Origin: Mangrovimonas sp. ST2L15
GTDB taxonomy: Bacteria > Bacteroidota > Bacteroidia > Flavobacteriales > Flavobacteriaceae
Direction: 5' to 3'
Length of the DNA stretch: 64,000 nucleotides
Assembly: GCF_001280515.1 (NCBI RefSeq)
Contig: NZ_LBIQ01000015.1
Coordinates: forward strand, 1 to 64,000
In this document: positions 7,488 to 17,058 of the stretch, in pieces
Numbering within the stretch: position 1 is the first letter of the stretch
Layout: each line of letters begins with the position of its first letter
Made by a program: the position numbers and the translations under genes
The notes under the pieces: model-generated
Databases searched by the model: none
Seen by the model: only the letters and a program-made list of their open reading frames with translations
What the model was told of the DNA's origin: nothing

Positions 7488-8663
7488 ATGAAAAGAATTT
7501 CGATATTAATAATAACCTTATTGCTATGTTTTTATTCCCATGCCCAAAAACCAAGAGCTAGGGATTTAGGAGTCCCTTTTGTTGGAGTGCCTGGATTGAA
7601 CAATGCCATTACTGACGTTAAGGGTGTTGAGGTAGGTTACAGCACCATCATTTCTGGTGAGGGTGAGAATGTTATTGGCAAAGGACCTATTCGAACTGGT
7701 GTCACCGCCATTTTTCCTCGTGGAAAAGCTAAAAAATTCAGTCCTGTTTACGCCAATTGGTATAGTCTAAATGGGAATGGAGAAATGACGGGTACAACAT
7801 GGGTAACCGAATCTGGATTTCTAGAAACCCCTATCATGATTACCAATACCAACAGCGTAGGAGAAGTGAGGCAAGCCGTATTGAAATGGTTTGTTGACAC
7901 CGATTGGTACCGTGGAGAGAATTGGTGGTATACTTACCCAGTTGTAGCCGAAACCTATGATGGTTTTTTAAATGATATTTACGGTTTTCACGTTAAAGAA
8001 AACCATGTGTTGGAAGCTATTAAAAATGCAAGTAGTGGCAAAATAGCTGAAGGTAATGTTGGTGGCGGTACTGGCATGATGTGTTTGGGTTTTAAAGGTG
8101 GCACTGGTACTTCTTCTAGGGTCTTTGAGATTAATGACACTCAATATACAGTTGGGGCTTTGGTACAATCTAATTTTGGAGCTAAAAGAAATCTTTCTAT
8201 TGCAGGTGTTCCAGTGGGAATAGAACTAAAAGACACCCTAAATTATGAATATAAGGCACCTCCCAAATCGAGTAGACAAGAAGGTGACGGATCAATCATA
8301 GTCATAGTAGCCACAGATGTCCCGCTTCTGCCTCATCAGTTAAAAAGAATTGCTCAAAGAATACCGTTAGGGGTTGGTATCGTAGGAGGCCGTGGAAGCA
8401 ACGGTTCGGGCGATATCTTTTTAGCATTTTCAACCGCTAATGAGAAAGCCTTTAATCGAGGAGAAATGACTACGGTTCAAACTATGTCTAATGATCTTCT
8501 CATGCCAGTTTTTGAGGCTACCGTTCAAGTTGTTGAAGAAGCTATAATCAATGCCATGGTAGCTGCAGAAACCATGGAGGGTATCAATGGCAATAAAGCA
8601 CACGCCCTTCCACACGATTTACTTATTGAGACCTTAAAAAAATATAACAGAATAGAAGACTAA
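7488..8663 (+). CDS. P1 family peptidase (DmpA/BapA-type aminopeptidase)
   Basis: 391 residues with a signal peptide (1-19, ending SHAQ). This N-terminal-nucleophile hydrolase family cleaves itself to expose a catalytic serine and removes N-terminal D-, L- or beta-amino acids from peptides. The expected cleavage site is visible as EGDGSIIVIVATD, with Ser269 as the likely nucleophile. Other family segments are GVPGLNNAITDVKGVEVG near the start, GGGTGMMCLGFKGGTGTSSR (about 192-211), GALVQSNFG and PVGIEL. Probably periplasmic. Single gene, with gaps on both sides. Confidence 0.9.
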   Translation: MKRISILIITLLLCFYSHAQKPRARDLGVPFVGVPGLNNAITDVKGVEVGYSTIISGEGENVIGKGPIRTGVTAIFPRGKAKKFSPVYANWYSLNGNGEMTGTTWVTESGFLETPIMITNTNSVGEVRQAVLKWFVDTDWYRGENWWYTYPVVAETYDGFLNDIYGFHVKENHVLEAIKNASSGKIAEGNVGGGTGMMCLGFKGGTGTSSRVFEINDTQYTVGALVQSNFGAKRNLSIAGVPVGIELKDTLNYEYKAPPKSSRQEGDGSIIVIVATDVPLLPHQLKRIAQRIPLGVGIVGGRGSNGSGDIFLAFSTANEKAFNRGEMTTVQTMSNDLLMPVFEATVQVVEEAIINAMVAAETMEGINGNKAHALPHDLLIETLKKYNRIED

Positions 8664-8781
8664 ATAAGTTAGAATTAAATTAAAACAGGATCAATACAAT
8701 AGGGCAAAAAATCAAATACAACTCTTAGATTTCTTAAGAAAAGTCACTAACAGGCACCTACCTGTTCCTATCTTTACAATC

Positions 8782-9639
8782 ATGAATAAACAAATCCCTA
8801 GCCTCCTTCAAATGAATCATTTAAAATTGTTATTCCTGTTCGTTTTTTTAGGATGGACACAAATTACCGAGAGCCAAAATATAGAAGGGAGAACAATGAC
8901 CAACCAATTGGTCATACAGTCCAATATTCTAAATGAAAAAAGGACATGTCTTATTAGTCTTCCCGATTCCTATGAAGAAACATCTTTATTAGACCAAAAA
9001 TACCCTGTCATTATACTATTAGATGGATACACCTTCTTTAAAACCACTATTGGAGTAGTTCATTTTATGAGTTCAGCAAGAAACCGTAATCATTTGATGC
9101 CAGAAAGTATCATTGTGGCCATTGAAAATGTTGACCGCGAACGAGATTTTACAACCACTAAAATCAAAACCAAACGACCAAATACAATGGGAGGAGGCCT
9201 AAAATTTTTAAACTTTATTGAAAAAGAATTAGTGCCATTTCTTGATAAAACCTACCGGACAGAACAAACCAGAACACTTATAGGGCATTCTTTAGGAGGA
9301 CTTCTAGTTTTAAATTCTTATTTGGATGAAAACAGATTATTTGATAGCTACATCGCCATAGACCCAAGCATATGGTGGGATGAGGAAATAATGAAAAACA
9401 GAATTGACTCCACCTCTCTTTCAGGCCTGAATAAAAAACTTTACATCGCATCTGCGAACCAAGGAGAAGCTAATTTTGAAAGAAACAAAAAAAGACATGA
9501 CGCTTTTTATAGTTTAATAAGTGATAGGTTCGGGCCAGATTTAAAAATTAAAGTTGCGTATTTTGATAAGGAAGACCATAGATCCGTTCCTTTAATAGCT
9601 CTATATGAAGGGCTTAAATATTTGAATCAAGAAGGTTGA
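8782..9639 (+). CDS. Exported esterase (alpha/beta hydrolase, esterase D-like)
   Basis: 285 residues from the first ATG; the signal peptide fits better from Met11 (ATG at 8812), giving 275 residues. Alpha/beta hydrolase related to the putative esterase / Fes-IroE group. Nucleophile Ser170 lies in GHSLGGLLVL; the catalytic His is probably His266 in KEDHRSVP; an acid residue near DPSIWWDEE completes the site. YPVIILLDGY and a long insert with NVDRERDFTT are typical of the group. The substrate may be an acyl ester or siderophore-like ester; it cannot be told from sequence. No iron-uptake gene is adjacent. Confidence 0.85.
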   Translation: MNKQIPSLLQMNHLKLLFLFVFLGWTQITESQNIEGRTMTNQLVIQSNILNEKRTCLISLPDSYEETSLLDQKYPVIILLDGYTFFKTTIGVVHFMSSARNRNHLMPESIIVAIENVDRERDFTTTKIKTKRPNTMGGGLKFLNFIEKELVPFLDKTYRTEQTRTLIGHSLGGLLVLNSYLDENRLFDSYIAIDPSIWWDEEIMKNRIDSTSLSGLNKKLYIASANQGEANFERNKKRHDAFYSLISDRFGPDLKIKVAYFDKEDHRSVPLIALYEGLKYLNQEG

Positions 9640-9799
9640 ATTATCTCATTAAAAGGCCAGTTAAGGGCTTTTGATTTTATCTGTCTGATTTATCTTCTGA
9701 AAAAAAACACAATTTTACTATCTTGTATTAAAAGAAGTTTCAGTTTAAAACAACCAGTAGGCAAATATTCTAAACAATCTTACAAATACCGAATAGCGT

Positions 9800-10231
9800 A
9801 TGTATAGAATTAGAAAAGGACTTGAACAACCATTACGCAAAATATTGACATGGCTTCCTTCATTAATCATAACCCTGTTCTACATTCCAAACGCTTTAGA
9901 TAAACTATTGAACTCCAATCAAACTGATAAAATTGTAGCCAATAGCAATATCATGATTGCTACTGGTGTTTTTCTTTTAATTTCCACCGCCTTGTTTCTA
10001 TACCGTAAAACCATGCTCATCGGAACCTTTCTTTTGGCTCTTTATATGACCATTATTGTATTTATTCATATGTACAAAGGAAAGCCTTATGAGGTCACTA
10101 TTTTGATTGTCATTGCAACCATAATGACGACCTACATCAGAAATCCGCAATCATTTCATCACAAAACCTCATCACAAACCAATAAAAGCTTACTTGGAAG
10201 GATTAAGTTGTTAAAGACATTACGTAAATAA
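9800..10231 (+). CDS. DoxX-like four-helix membrane protein
   Basis: 143 residues. Four hydrophobic helices (about 17-33, 50-68, 71-91, 95-113) follow a short basic N-terminus, and the tail is basic and cytoplasmic. The first helix ends IPNALDKLL, which recalls the conserved helix of DoxX-like proteins. Function in this family is poorly known. It is convergent with gltD, with a gap of about 75 bp containing an imperfect stem. Confidence 0.55.
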   Translation: MYRIRKGLEQPLRKILTWLPSLIITLFYIPNALDKLLNSNQTDKIVANSNIMIATGVFLLISTALFLYRKTMLIGTFLLALYMTIIVFIHMYKGKPYEVTILIVIATIMTTYIRNPQSFHHKTSSQTNKSLLGRIKLLKTLRK

Positions 10232-10307
10232 CAGCTGCTAAAAATAGAAAAAGGACGAATTACCAATCCGCCCTTCCCATTTATATTTAGATGCAAAGAA
10301 GTAATTT

Positions 10308-11774
10308 TTACACCCTAGGCAAATCCCCGTCACCCTTTAAAGGCAAATAGGATGTTCCCATTAAAAAGGCATCTACATGGTGAGCAGCTTGTCGGCCTTC
10401 AGAAATAGCCCACACAATTAAGGACTGCCCTCTTCTCATATCGCCAGCGGCAAACACTTTGGCTACATTGGTTTGGTAGTTGTTTTCACCTGCCTTCACG
10501 TTGGTTCTCATATCGGTTTCCAAACCAAACTTATCCACCAAAGTATCTTCTGATCCCACAAACCCTAGTGCCAAAAGCACCATGTCACATTCCCATTCCT
10601 TTTCGGTATCTGGCACCTCTTTTAACACAGGTCTTTGTCCTGGTTTATTTATCCATTCCACCTCACAGGTAATCAAGCCTGTCAAATTTCCTTTTTTATC
10701 CTTTTTGAATCGTTTGGTAGAAATACTAAAAACACGCTCCACCCCTTCTTTATGGGACGAACTTGTTCTTAACCTCATGGGCCAATAAGGCCACGGTTGA
10801 TCAATCCGTCTCTCAATTGTAGGTTTGTGCATGATTTCAAAATTTGTTACCGATTTCGCTCCATGACGGTTACTCGTTCCGATGCAATCGGATCCTGTAT
10901 CACCTCCCCCAATCACAATCACTTTTTTACCTTTGGCTAAAAGCGCTTCCTTCTCAAATACTTCTCCCGAAACCCGCTGATTGTTTTGTTTTAAGAAATC
11001 CATGGCCTGATATATACCCTTGGCATCGGACCCTTCAATTGGAAGCCCGCGACGTTTGGTTGCGCCTCCACACAATACAATGGCATCATACTCTTTCTTC
11101 AAATCTTTCACCAGGATGTTTTCGCCCACATGGCTATTGGTTTGAAACTGGATTCCCTCGGCCTCCATCACCTCCACCCTTCTGTCAATGATATGCTTTT
11201 CCAATTTAAAATCTGGAATACCATAACGCAAAAGGCCTCCCACTTTTTGATCCCGTTCATACACAGTCACGTGATGACCTGCTCTATTTAATTGTTGTGC
11301 CGCTGCCAAACCAGCTGGCCCCGAACCAATAACAGCTACTTTTTTACCCGTTCTTACCTTGGGCGGCTTGGGTTTTACCCAACCATTATTAAAGGCTTCT
11401 TCTACTATATTTTTTTCGATATTTTCAATGGTCACTGGGTCTTCATTAATCCCCAGCACACAAGCCTCTTCACAAGGGGCCGGACATAATCGTCCCGTAA
11501 ACTCAGGAAAATTATTGGTAGCATGCAGAATTTCTGCCGCTTCTTTCCACTTTCCTTTATAAACCTTATCATTGAAATCTGGAATAAGGTTTCCTAAGGG
11601 ACAACCGCTATGACAAAAAGGAATACCACAGTCCATACATCTGGCTCCTTGATGCTTTAAATTTTCTTCTGGCAGTTTTTCTGTAAACTCTTTATAATTT
11701 TTGAGACGGTCCTTAACTGGTTGGTAAGGCTCCACTTCTCTTTGATATTCTAAAAATCCTGTTATCTTTCCCAT
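10308..11774 (-). CDS. gltD: Glutamate synthase (NADPH) small subunit
   Basis: 488 residues. The beta subunit of GOGAT carries FAD and passes NADPH electrons to the large subunit for reductive conversion of 2-oxoglutarate and glutamine to two glutamates. The N-terminal iron-sulphur region is present (CMDCGIPFCHSGCPLGN, then CPAPCEEACVLGI), followed by the FAD-binding GSGPAGLAAAQQLNRAGHHV and the NADPH-binding GGGDTGSDCIGTS. The C-terminal FAD segment is AAGDMRRGQSLIVWAI. It starts 7 nt after the gltB stop, so both are one transcript. Confidence 0.97.
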   Translation of the reverse strand: MGKITGFLEYQREVEPYQPVKDRLKNYKEFTEKLPEENLKHQGARCMDCGIPFCHSGCPLGNLIPDFNDKVYKGKWKEAAEILHATNNFPEFTGRLCPAPCEEACVLGINEDPVTIENIEKNIVEEAFNNGWVKPKPPKVRTGKKVAVIGSGPAGLAAAQQLNRAGHHVTVYERDQKVGGLLRYGIPDFKLEKHIIDRRVEVMEAEGIQFQTNSHVGENILVKDLKKEYDAIVLCGGATKRRGLPIEGSDAKGIYQAMDFLKQNNQRVSGEVFEKEALLAKGKKVIVIGGGDTGSDCIGTSNRHGAKSVTNFEIMHKPTIERRIDQPWPYWPMRLRTSSSHKEGVERVFSISTKRFKKDKKGNLTGLITCEVEWINKPGQRPVLKEVPDTEKEWECDMVLLALGFVGSEDTLVDKFGLETDMRTNVKAGENNYQTNVAKVFAAGDMRRGQSLIVWAISEGRQAAHHVDAFLMGTSYLPLKGDGDLPRV

Positions 11775-11781
11775 AATGCGT

Positions 11782-14700
11782 TTATTGCGTTACCATTTTT
11801 TCTTCCTCTTCCAATTTAATTAATGCCTGACGGTATTCTTCAGGTAATACCTTAATAAATTGAGGCAAATACGTTTCCCACTCTTCCAATACTTTTTGAG
11901 CTAAAGGGCTCAATGTCGCATTGTAATGGTTTTCTACCAACTCCTTCAGAAGTAAGATATCCTGCTCCTCTTCAACAGGCAATAGGTTCAAGTGTTCTGA
12001 ATTACAATGCGCCTTAAAGGTTTTGGAATCATCTAAAACAAAGGCAATACCGCCACTCATACCAGCACCAAAATTCCTACCTACTTTTCCAAGAATGACA
12101 GCTACACCACCTGTCATGTATTCGCAACCATGGTCGCCAATTCCTTCTACAACAGCCTTGGCACCCGAATTTCTAACACAGAAACGCTCTCCAGCTTTTC
12201 CATTGATATACACTTCACCAGAGGTGGCTCCGTAAAGAGTTACATTGCCAGTTATGACATTATCTTGCGGAATAATATCCGATTCTTCGGGAACTTTTAT
12301 TATTAGTTTAGCTCCTGAAAGACCTTTCCCCAAATAGTCGTTGGTATTTCCGTTAACAATCATGGTAAGTCCTTTGGTTCCGAAAGCACCAAAACTTTGG
12401 CCTGCCGAACCTGTAAAATTCAAATTCAAGGTGTTTTCGGGTAAGCCCTGGGCCCCATATATTTTTGAAATTTCATTGCTTAAAATAGCCCCTACCGCCC
12501 GGTCAATATTGGTAATTTTGAAATCGAGATAGGTTTTTTCCTTCCTAAAAATGGCAGGATGAGCCATTTCTAAAATTTTAAAATCCAGATGCGTTTCTAA
12601 GTGATGCTCTTGGTTTTCAGCATGGTGAATTTTGACATGCTTAGGTGTACGAATTACATGCAGAATGGGTGACAAATCAATTCCTGAAGACTTGAAGTGC
12701 TCAATAGCTCGATTGCGATCCAATTTTTGAACTTGCCCGACCATTTCATCAACCGTCTTAAATCCTAACTGGGCCATAATCTCTCGCAATTCCTGAGCCA
12801 CGAAATACATGTAATTAACAACATGCTCTGGTTTTCCTTCAAACTTTTTACGCAACTCCGGATTTTGGGTTGCGATACCTACAGGGCAGGTATTTAAATG
12901 ACATACACGCATCATGATACATCCAGATGCCACCAATGGTGCCGTAGCAAATCCAAATTCTTCAGCTCCTAACAAGCAGGCAACGGCTACATCTCTTCCA
13001 GTTTTTAATTGCCCATCACATTCTAAAACCACACGACTTCTTAAATCATTCATCACCAACGTTTGTTGCGCCTCAGCAACACCCAATTCCCATGGCAACC
13101 CGGCATGTTTTAAGGAAGTAAGCGGTGAAGCCCCTGTGCCGCCATCATGACCGGAGATTAAAATCACATCTGCCTTTGCTTTGGCCACACCAGCGGCAAC
13201 GGTACCCACTCCCACTTCTGAGACCAATTTCACATTGATACGGGCTTCTCTATTGGCTGATTTTAAATCGTAAATCAATTGGGATAAATCCTCAATGGAG
13301 TAAATATCGTGATGAGGAGGTGGCGAAATCAATCCCACATAAGGGGTCGAGTTTCTCGTTTTGGCAATAAATTTATTCACTTTAGGACCTGGCAATTGGC
13401 CACCCTCTCCCGGTTTGGCTCCTTGAGCCATTTTAATTTGAATTTCTTGAGCGCTAGTCAGGTAATTTGAAGTCACCCCAAAACGACCCGAAGCCACCTG
13501 CTTGATGGCACTGTTTCGCCAATCACCATCCGGACTCTTATAAAACCGCTCTTGATCTTCTCCTCCTTCTCCCGAATTGCTTTTTCCTCCAATACGGTTC
13601 ATGGCAATGGCTAAATTCTCATGCGCCTCTTTACTTATGGAACCATAAGACATGGCACCCGTTTTAAAGCGTTTAACAATATCTGTCCAAGGCTCTACCT
13701 CATCAATAGGTATCGGGTCAAAATTTGTAAACTCAAACATACCTCTGAGTGTCATCAATGCCTTTGACTGGTCATTGACCAACTGCGAATATTCCTTATA
13801 GGTTTTCGGGTTGTTTTGACGAACCGCCTCTTGCAATTTGGCAACAGACAAGGGATTGAACATATGTTTTTCTCCATTTCTCCTCCATCTGTATTGTCCC
13901 CCAATTTCCAAATCCAAATTAGCCTCAATATCCTTAGCCTTGTAGGCTGCTTTATGTCTTTTCCTTATTTCCTTTTCAATTTCATGCAAACCAATACCTT
14001 GAATCCTTGTCACCGTGTTTGGAAAATACTTTTCCACTGTTTTGGTGTTGATCCCGATACACTCAAACAACTGGGCACCCCTATAGGAGTTAAGGGTTGA
14101 AATCCCAATCTTGTTCATAACCTTTAAAATCCCTTTACCTACTGCCTTGTTGTAATTCTGAATGGCCGTTATAAAATCAACATCTACAATTTCCTTTTCT
14201 TTTAATTGCTCTTTGATAATCTCATTAACCATATACGGATTAATGGCACTAGCGCCATAACCAAACAATAAGGCAAAATGATGAACTTCCCTTGGTTCTG
14301 CAGATTCTATGATGATACTTATTTTGGAGCGTTTCCCTAAAGCATAAAGTCCGTTGTTCACATAAGAACAAGCCAATAAAGCAGGAATAGGTGCTTTCTT
14401 ATCATTGACGCCACGATCACTTAAAATAATAATATTTGTGCCCGTATCAATAGCCTCTGAAGCTGTTTTTACCAAGGCTTCGAGACGTTCTTCCAAACCA
14501 TTAACGCCTTTGCCCACTTCATACAACATGGAAATTGATGTTACTTGGTAATTAGGGCTTTTATCATAGTGTTTGATCTTATCTAAATCCTGTTTGGAAA
14601 TTACTGGGTTTTGAATTTTCAGCTTCCTACAATGCTTCTCGTTTATCTTAAAGATATTGGTGTCACTACCCAAGGTTAAACTAATATCTGTAATCAACTC

Positions 14701-16290
14701 CTCCCTAATACCATCCAATGGCGGATTGGTTACTTGAGCAAACAGTTGTTTAAAATAATTGTATAAGAGTTGTGGCCTTTCAGACAATACCGCTATGGGG
14801 GTATCACTCCCCATAGAACCGATCGGTTCTTTGCCTCCTTGGGCCATTGGTTTAATAATGGTATTCAAGTCTTCCTGGGTATAACCGAAAACAGTTTGTC
14901 TTTTATGAAGACCTTCTTCCAGATGAATGATGGGTCCGTCACCATAAGGAATATCTCTAAGGTGTATTAAATTATTCTTCAACCATTGCTGATAAGGATG
15001 CTTAGAAGCTACTAATTCCTTAATTTCCTCATCGTTCACAATTCGGCCTTCATCCATGTTCACCAAGAACATTTTACCCGGTTCCAATCGGCCATGGAAT
15101 TTGACATTTTTTGGATCGATTTCTAAAACACCCGTTTCTGAAGACATGATGACATAGTCATCCTTGGTAACCGTATACCTTGATGGTCTCAAACCATTCC
15201 TATCCAATAGCGCACCAATGTATGTACCATCGGTGAAAGGAATAGAGGCCGGACCATCCCATGGCTCCATTAAACAGGAGTTAAATTCATAAAATGCCTT
15301 TTTGGTTTCAGACATTTCTGGGTTTTTCTCCCAAGCCTCAGGAACCAACATCATCATGACTTCTGGCAAACTTCTGCCAGTCATCAACAACATTTCAACC
15401 ACCATATCCATTTGAGCTGAATCCGATTTTCCTTTAAGAACAGTAGGAAGCACTCGCTTCAAATTCTTTCCGAACAGGTCACTTTTCATTAGCTCTTCAC
15501 GAGAAAACATTCGGGACACATTTCCTCTTAAAGTATTTATCTCTCCATTATGACACATGTACCTAAATGGCTGAGCTAAATCCCAAGTTGGGAAGGTATT
15601 GGTAGAAAATCGTTGATGCACCAAGGCTAATTTGGCATCCAATAAAGGATCTTGTAGATCCTTGTAATAGACACTAATATCCTCTGGCATCAAAAGTCCT
15701 TTATATATAATGGTCTTGGTTGACAGACTGGGTAAATAGAAAAAACTGGCCTCAGACACCCTAGAATTATAAATGGTATGTTCTGCTATTTTTCTAGCTG
15801 TGTATAACTTTACTGTAAAGTCAAAATCGGTTTGCTCATCATTTTCTTTACCTATAAAAACTTGTCTTATGGTAGGTTCGGAAACCTTAGCTATTCTACC
15901 AATATTTGAGTTGTCAACAGGTACGTTTCTCCACCCCAAAAGCTTGAGACCTTGCTCCTTAATGGACTCTTCAAAAACAGTGACACAATAATCTGTTTGA
16001 TTAATTTTCTTGGGAAGAAACACATTACTCACAGCATATTGTCCGCGTTCAGGCAATTCAAAGCCACAATTCTTCACAAAAAAGTCATGCGGAATATCAA
16101 TCAAAATACCAGCGCCATCACCAGTTCTTCCATCAGCACTTACGGCTCCTCTATGCTCAAGTTTTACCAAAATTTCGAGCGCCTTGTGAATGATATCATT
16201 GGAACGTTTTCCTGTGAGACTACAAATAAAACCGGCACCGCAATTATCGTGTTCAAATTCGGGCAAATACAATCCTTGTTTCTTCATCAT
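11782..16290 (-). CDS. gltB: Glutamate synthase large subunit
   Basis: 1502 residues, the normal length. Domains in order: class II glutamine amidotransferase with nucleophile Cys17 (DNCGAGFICS) behind a 16-residue propeptide; central domain; FMN-binding synthase domain with SGHDGGTGASPLTS; the 3Fe-4S motif CxxxxxCxxxxC seen in CIMMRVCHLNTCPVG; and the C-terminal GXGXG beta-helix. It produces glutamate together with gltD, 7 nt downstream. Its promoter region is shared with the divergent glnB-amt operon, a layout that suggests joint nitrogen control. Several open frames on the opposite strand are shadows. Confidence 0.98.
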   Translation of the reverse strand: MMKKQGLYLPEFEHDNCGAGFICSLTGKRSNDIIHKALEILVKLEHRGAVSADGRTGDGAGILIDIPHDFFVKNCGFELPERGQYAVSNVFLPKKINQTDYCVTVFEESIKEQGLKLLGWRNVPVDNSNIGRIAKVSEPTIRQVFIGKENDEQTDFDFTVKLYTARKIAEHTIYNSRVSEASFFYLPSLSTKTIIYKGLLMPEDISVYYKDLQDPLLDAKLALVHQRFSTNTFPTWDLAQPFRYMCHNGEINTLRGNVSRMFSREELMKSDLFGKNLKRVLPTVLKGKSDSAQMDMVVEMLLMTGRSLPEVMMMLVPEAWEKNPEMSETKKAFYEFNSCLMEPWDGPASIPFTDGTYIGALLDRNGLRPSRYTVTKDDYVIMSSETGVLEIDPKNVKFHGRLEPGKMFLVNMDEGRIVNDEEIKELVASKHPYQQWLKNNLIHLRDIPYGDGPIIHLEEGLHKRQTVFGYTQEDLNTIIKPMAQGGKEPIGSMGSDTPIAVLSERPQLLYNYFKQLFAQVTNPPLDGIREELITDISLTLGSDTNIFKINEKHCRKLKIQNPVISKQDLDKIKHYDKSPNYQVTSISMLYEVGKGVNGLEERLEALVKTASEAIDTGTNIIILSDRGVNDKKAPIPALLACSYVNNGLYALGKRSKISIIIESAEPREVHHFALLFGYGASAINPYMVNEIIKEQLKEKEIVDVDFITAIQNYNKAVGKGILKVMNKIGISTLNSYRGAQLFECIGINTKTVEKYFPNTVTRIQGIGLHEIEKEIRKRHKAAYKAKDIEANLDLEIGGQYRWRRNGEKHMFNPLSVAKLQEAVRQNNPKTYKEYSQLVNDQSKALMTLRGMFEFTNFDPIPIDEVEPWTDIVKRFKTGAMSYGSISKEAHENLAIAMNRIGGKSNSGEGGEDQERFYKSPDGDWRNSAIKQVASGRFGVTSNYLTSAQEIQIKMAQGAKPGEGGQLPGPKVNKFIAKTRNSTPYVGLISPPPHHDIYSIEDLSQLIYDLKSANREARINVKLVSEVGVGTVAAGVAKAKADVILISGHDGGTGASPLTSLKHAGLPWELGVAEAQQTLVMNDLRSRVVLECDGQLKTGRDVAVACLLGAEEFGFATAPLVASGCIMMRVCHLNTCPVGIATQNPELRKKFEGKPEHVVNYMYFVAQELREIMAQLGFKTVDEMVGQVQKLDRNRAIEHFKSSGIDLSPILHVIRTPKHVKIHHAENQEHHLETHLDFKILEMAHPAIFRKEKTYLDFKITNIDRAVGAILSNEISKIYGAQGLPENTLNLNFTGSAGQSFGAFGTKGLTMIVNGNTNDYLGKGLSGAKLIIKVPEESDIIPQDNVITGNVTLYGATSGEVYINGKAGERFCVRNSGAKAVVEGIGDHGCEYMTGGVAVILGKVGRNFGAGMSGGIAFVLDDSKTFKAHCNSEHLNLLPVEEEQDILLLKELVENHYNATLSPLAQKVLEEWETYLPQFIKVLPEEYRQALIKLEEEEKMVTQ

Positions 16291-16710
16291 TGTTCTTTCG
16301 TTTTTAACTATTAAAATTGGGGGAAAAGGATTTCTAAGTTACGGAATAAAGAAGCCCTATCCTTAAAATCCAATCATTATTACGAATTCCTTAAAATACC
16401 CTTATCATTTTTTTAATAAAAAAAATAACCAACCTCATTATTATCGACTTTAAAATAAAAAACAGAAATTTTACGATGTTAATTTGTTAAAATCATCAAC
16501 TTTTATCAATTTTAATCAGGAACAAAAGCCCGCAAACCGGCTACAGGCCTACGATTACAGAATTTAAATATATTTTAAGTTCAACCCTATTTTTAAAAGG
16601 GGTTGAATACTATTTTTTATCAATTATTAAGTTTTAACCATCATTTTTTTAGGGTATAATGTCTTTTTTTATAGATTTACACCCGAAAAATTTGTTCTAA
16701 TTTTTTTGAA
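16291..16710. other. Divergent control region between gltBD and glnB-amt
   Basis: A 420-bp AT-rich spacer separates the two nitrogen-assimilation operons. It holds an inverted repeat with 8-bp arms (TTCAACCC at 16580-16587 and GGGTTGAA at 16600-16607, 12-nt loop). TAGATTTA at 16672-16679 differs at one position from the TAnnTTTG box and could serve glnB. No typical sigma-54 site was seen. The rest is unassigned. Confidence 0.5.
16580..16607. repeat. Inverted repeat upstream of glnB
   Basis: Arms TTCAACCC and GGGTTGAA are exactly complementary around a 12-nt AT-rich loop. It lies about 100 bp before glnB and 290 bp before gltB. It could be an operator for a dimeric nitrogen regulator or a leader hairpin; a T-rich stretch follows it on the plus strand. 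No evidence separates these options. Confidence 0.45.
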
Positions 16711-17049
16711 ATGAAAAAAATCGAAGCCATCATCAGAAAATCAAAATTCAGCGAAGTCAAAGAAGCCTTACATGAGGTTGGGGTCATGTTCTTTTCCTAT
16801 TGGGATGTCACCGGCGTAGGCAATGAAAAAGAGGGCCATGTTTATCGTGGTGTATCCTATAGTACCAGCGACATTCAAAGACGCCATTTATCTATTGTAG
16901 TTAATGATGATTTTGAGGAAATCACCATAAAGACCATTTTAAAATCGGCTGCTACGGGTGACGTTGGTGATGGAAAAATTTTTGTAAGCGATATCAATGA
17001 AGTTTACAGAATACGAACTGGAGAAAAAGGAGGAGATACTTTAAAATAA
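16711..17049 (+). CDS. glnB: P-II family nitrogen regulatory protein
   Basis: 112 residues, the standard PII length. The trimeric PII protein reads 2-oxoglutarate, ATP/ADP and nitrogen status and typically blocks the ammonium channel. Visible: the start MKKIEAIIRKSKFSEVKEAL, a B-loop region AATGDVGDGKIFV (about 81-93) for nucleotide binding, and the C-terminal YRIRTGEKGGD. The T-loop (about 37-55) keeps YRGVSY, placing a Tyr at position 50 near the usual uridylylation site, but the flanking sequence is unlike enteric GlnB/GlnK. The amt gene starts 9 nt downstream, so this is the channel partner (GlnK-like). Confidence 0.93.
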   Translation: MKKIEAIIRKSKFSEVKEALHEVGVMFFSYWDVTGVGNEKEGHVYRGVSYSTSDIQRRHLSIVVNDDFEEITIKTILKSAATGDVGDGKIFVSDINEVYRIRTGEKGGDTLK

Positions 17050-17058
17050 TTAATAGCT

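Noticed and set aside
9651-9672. Terminator after the esterase
   Set aside because: The stem AAAAGGCC/GGGCTTTT has an internal mismatch and no clear T tract, so it is too weak to call.
16651-16665. TATAAT-like string as a sigma-70 promoter of glnB
   Set aside because: Bacteroidota use the TAnnTTTG -7 box, and no TTGACA-like element lies at 17-bp spacing.
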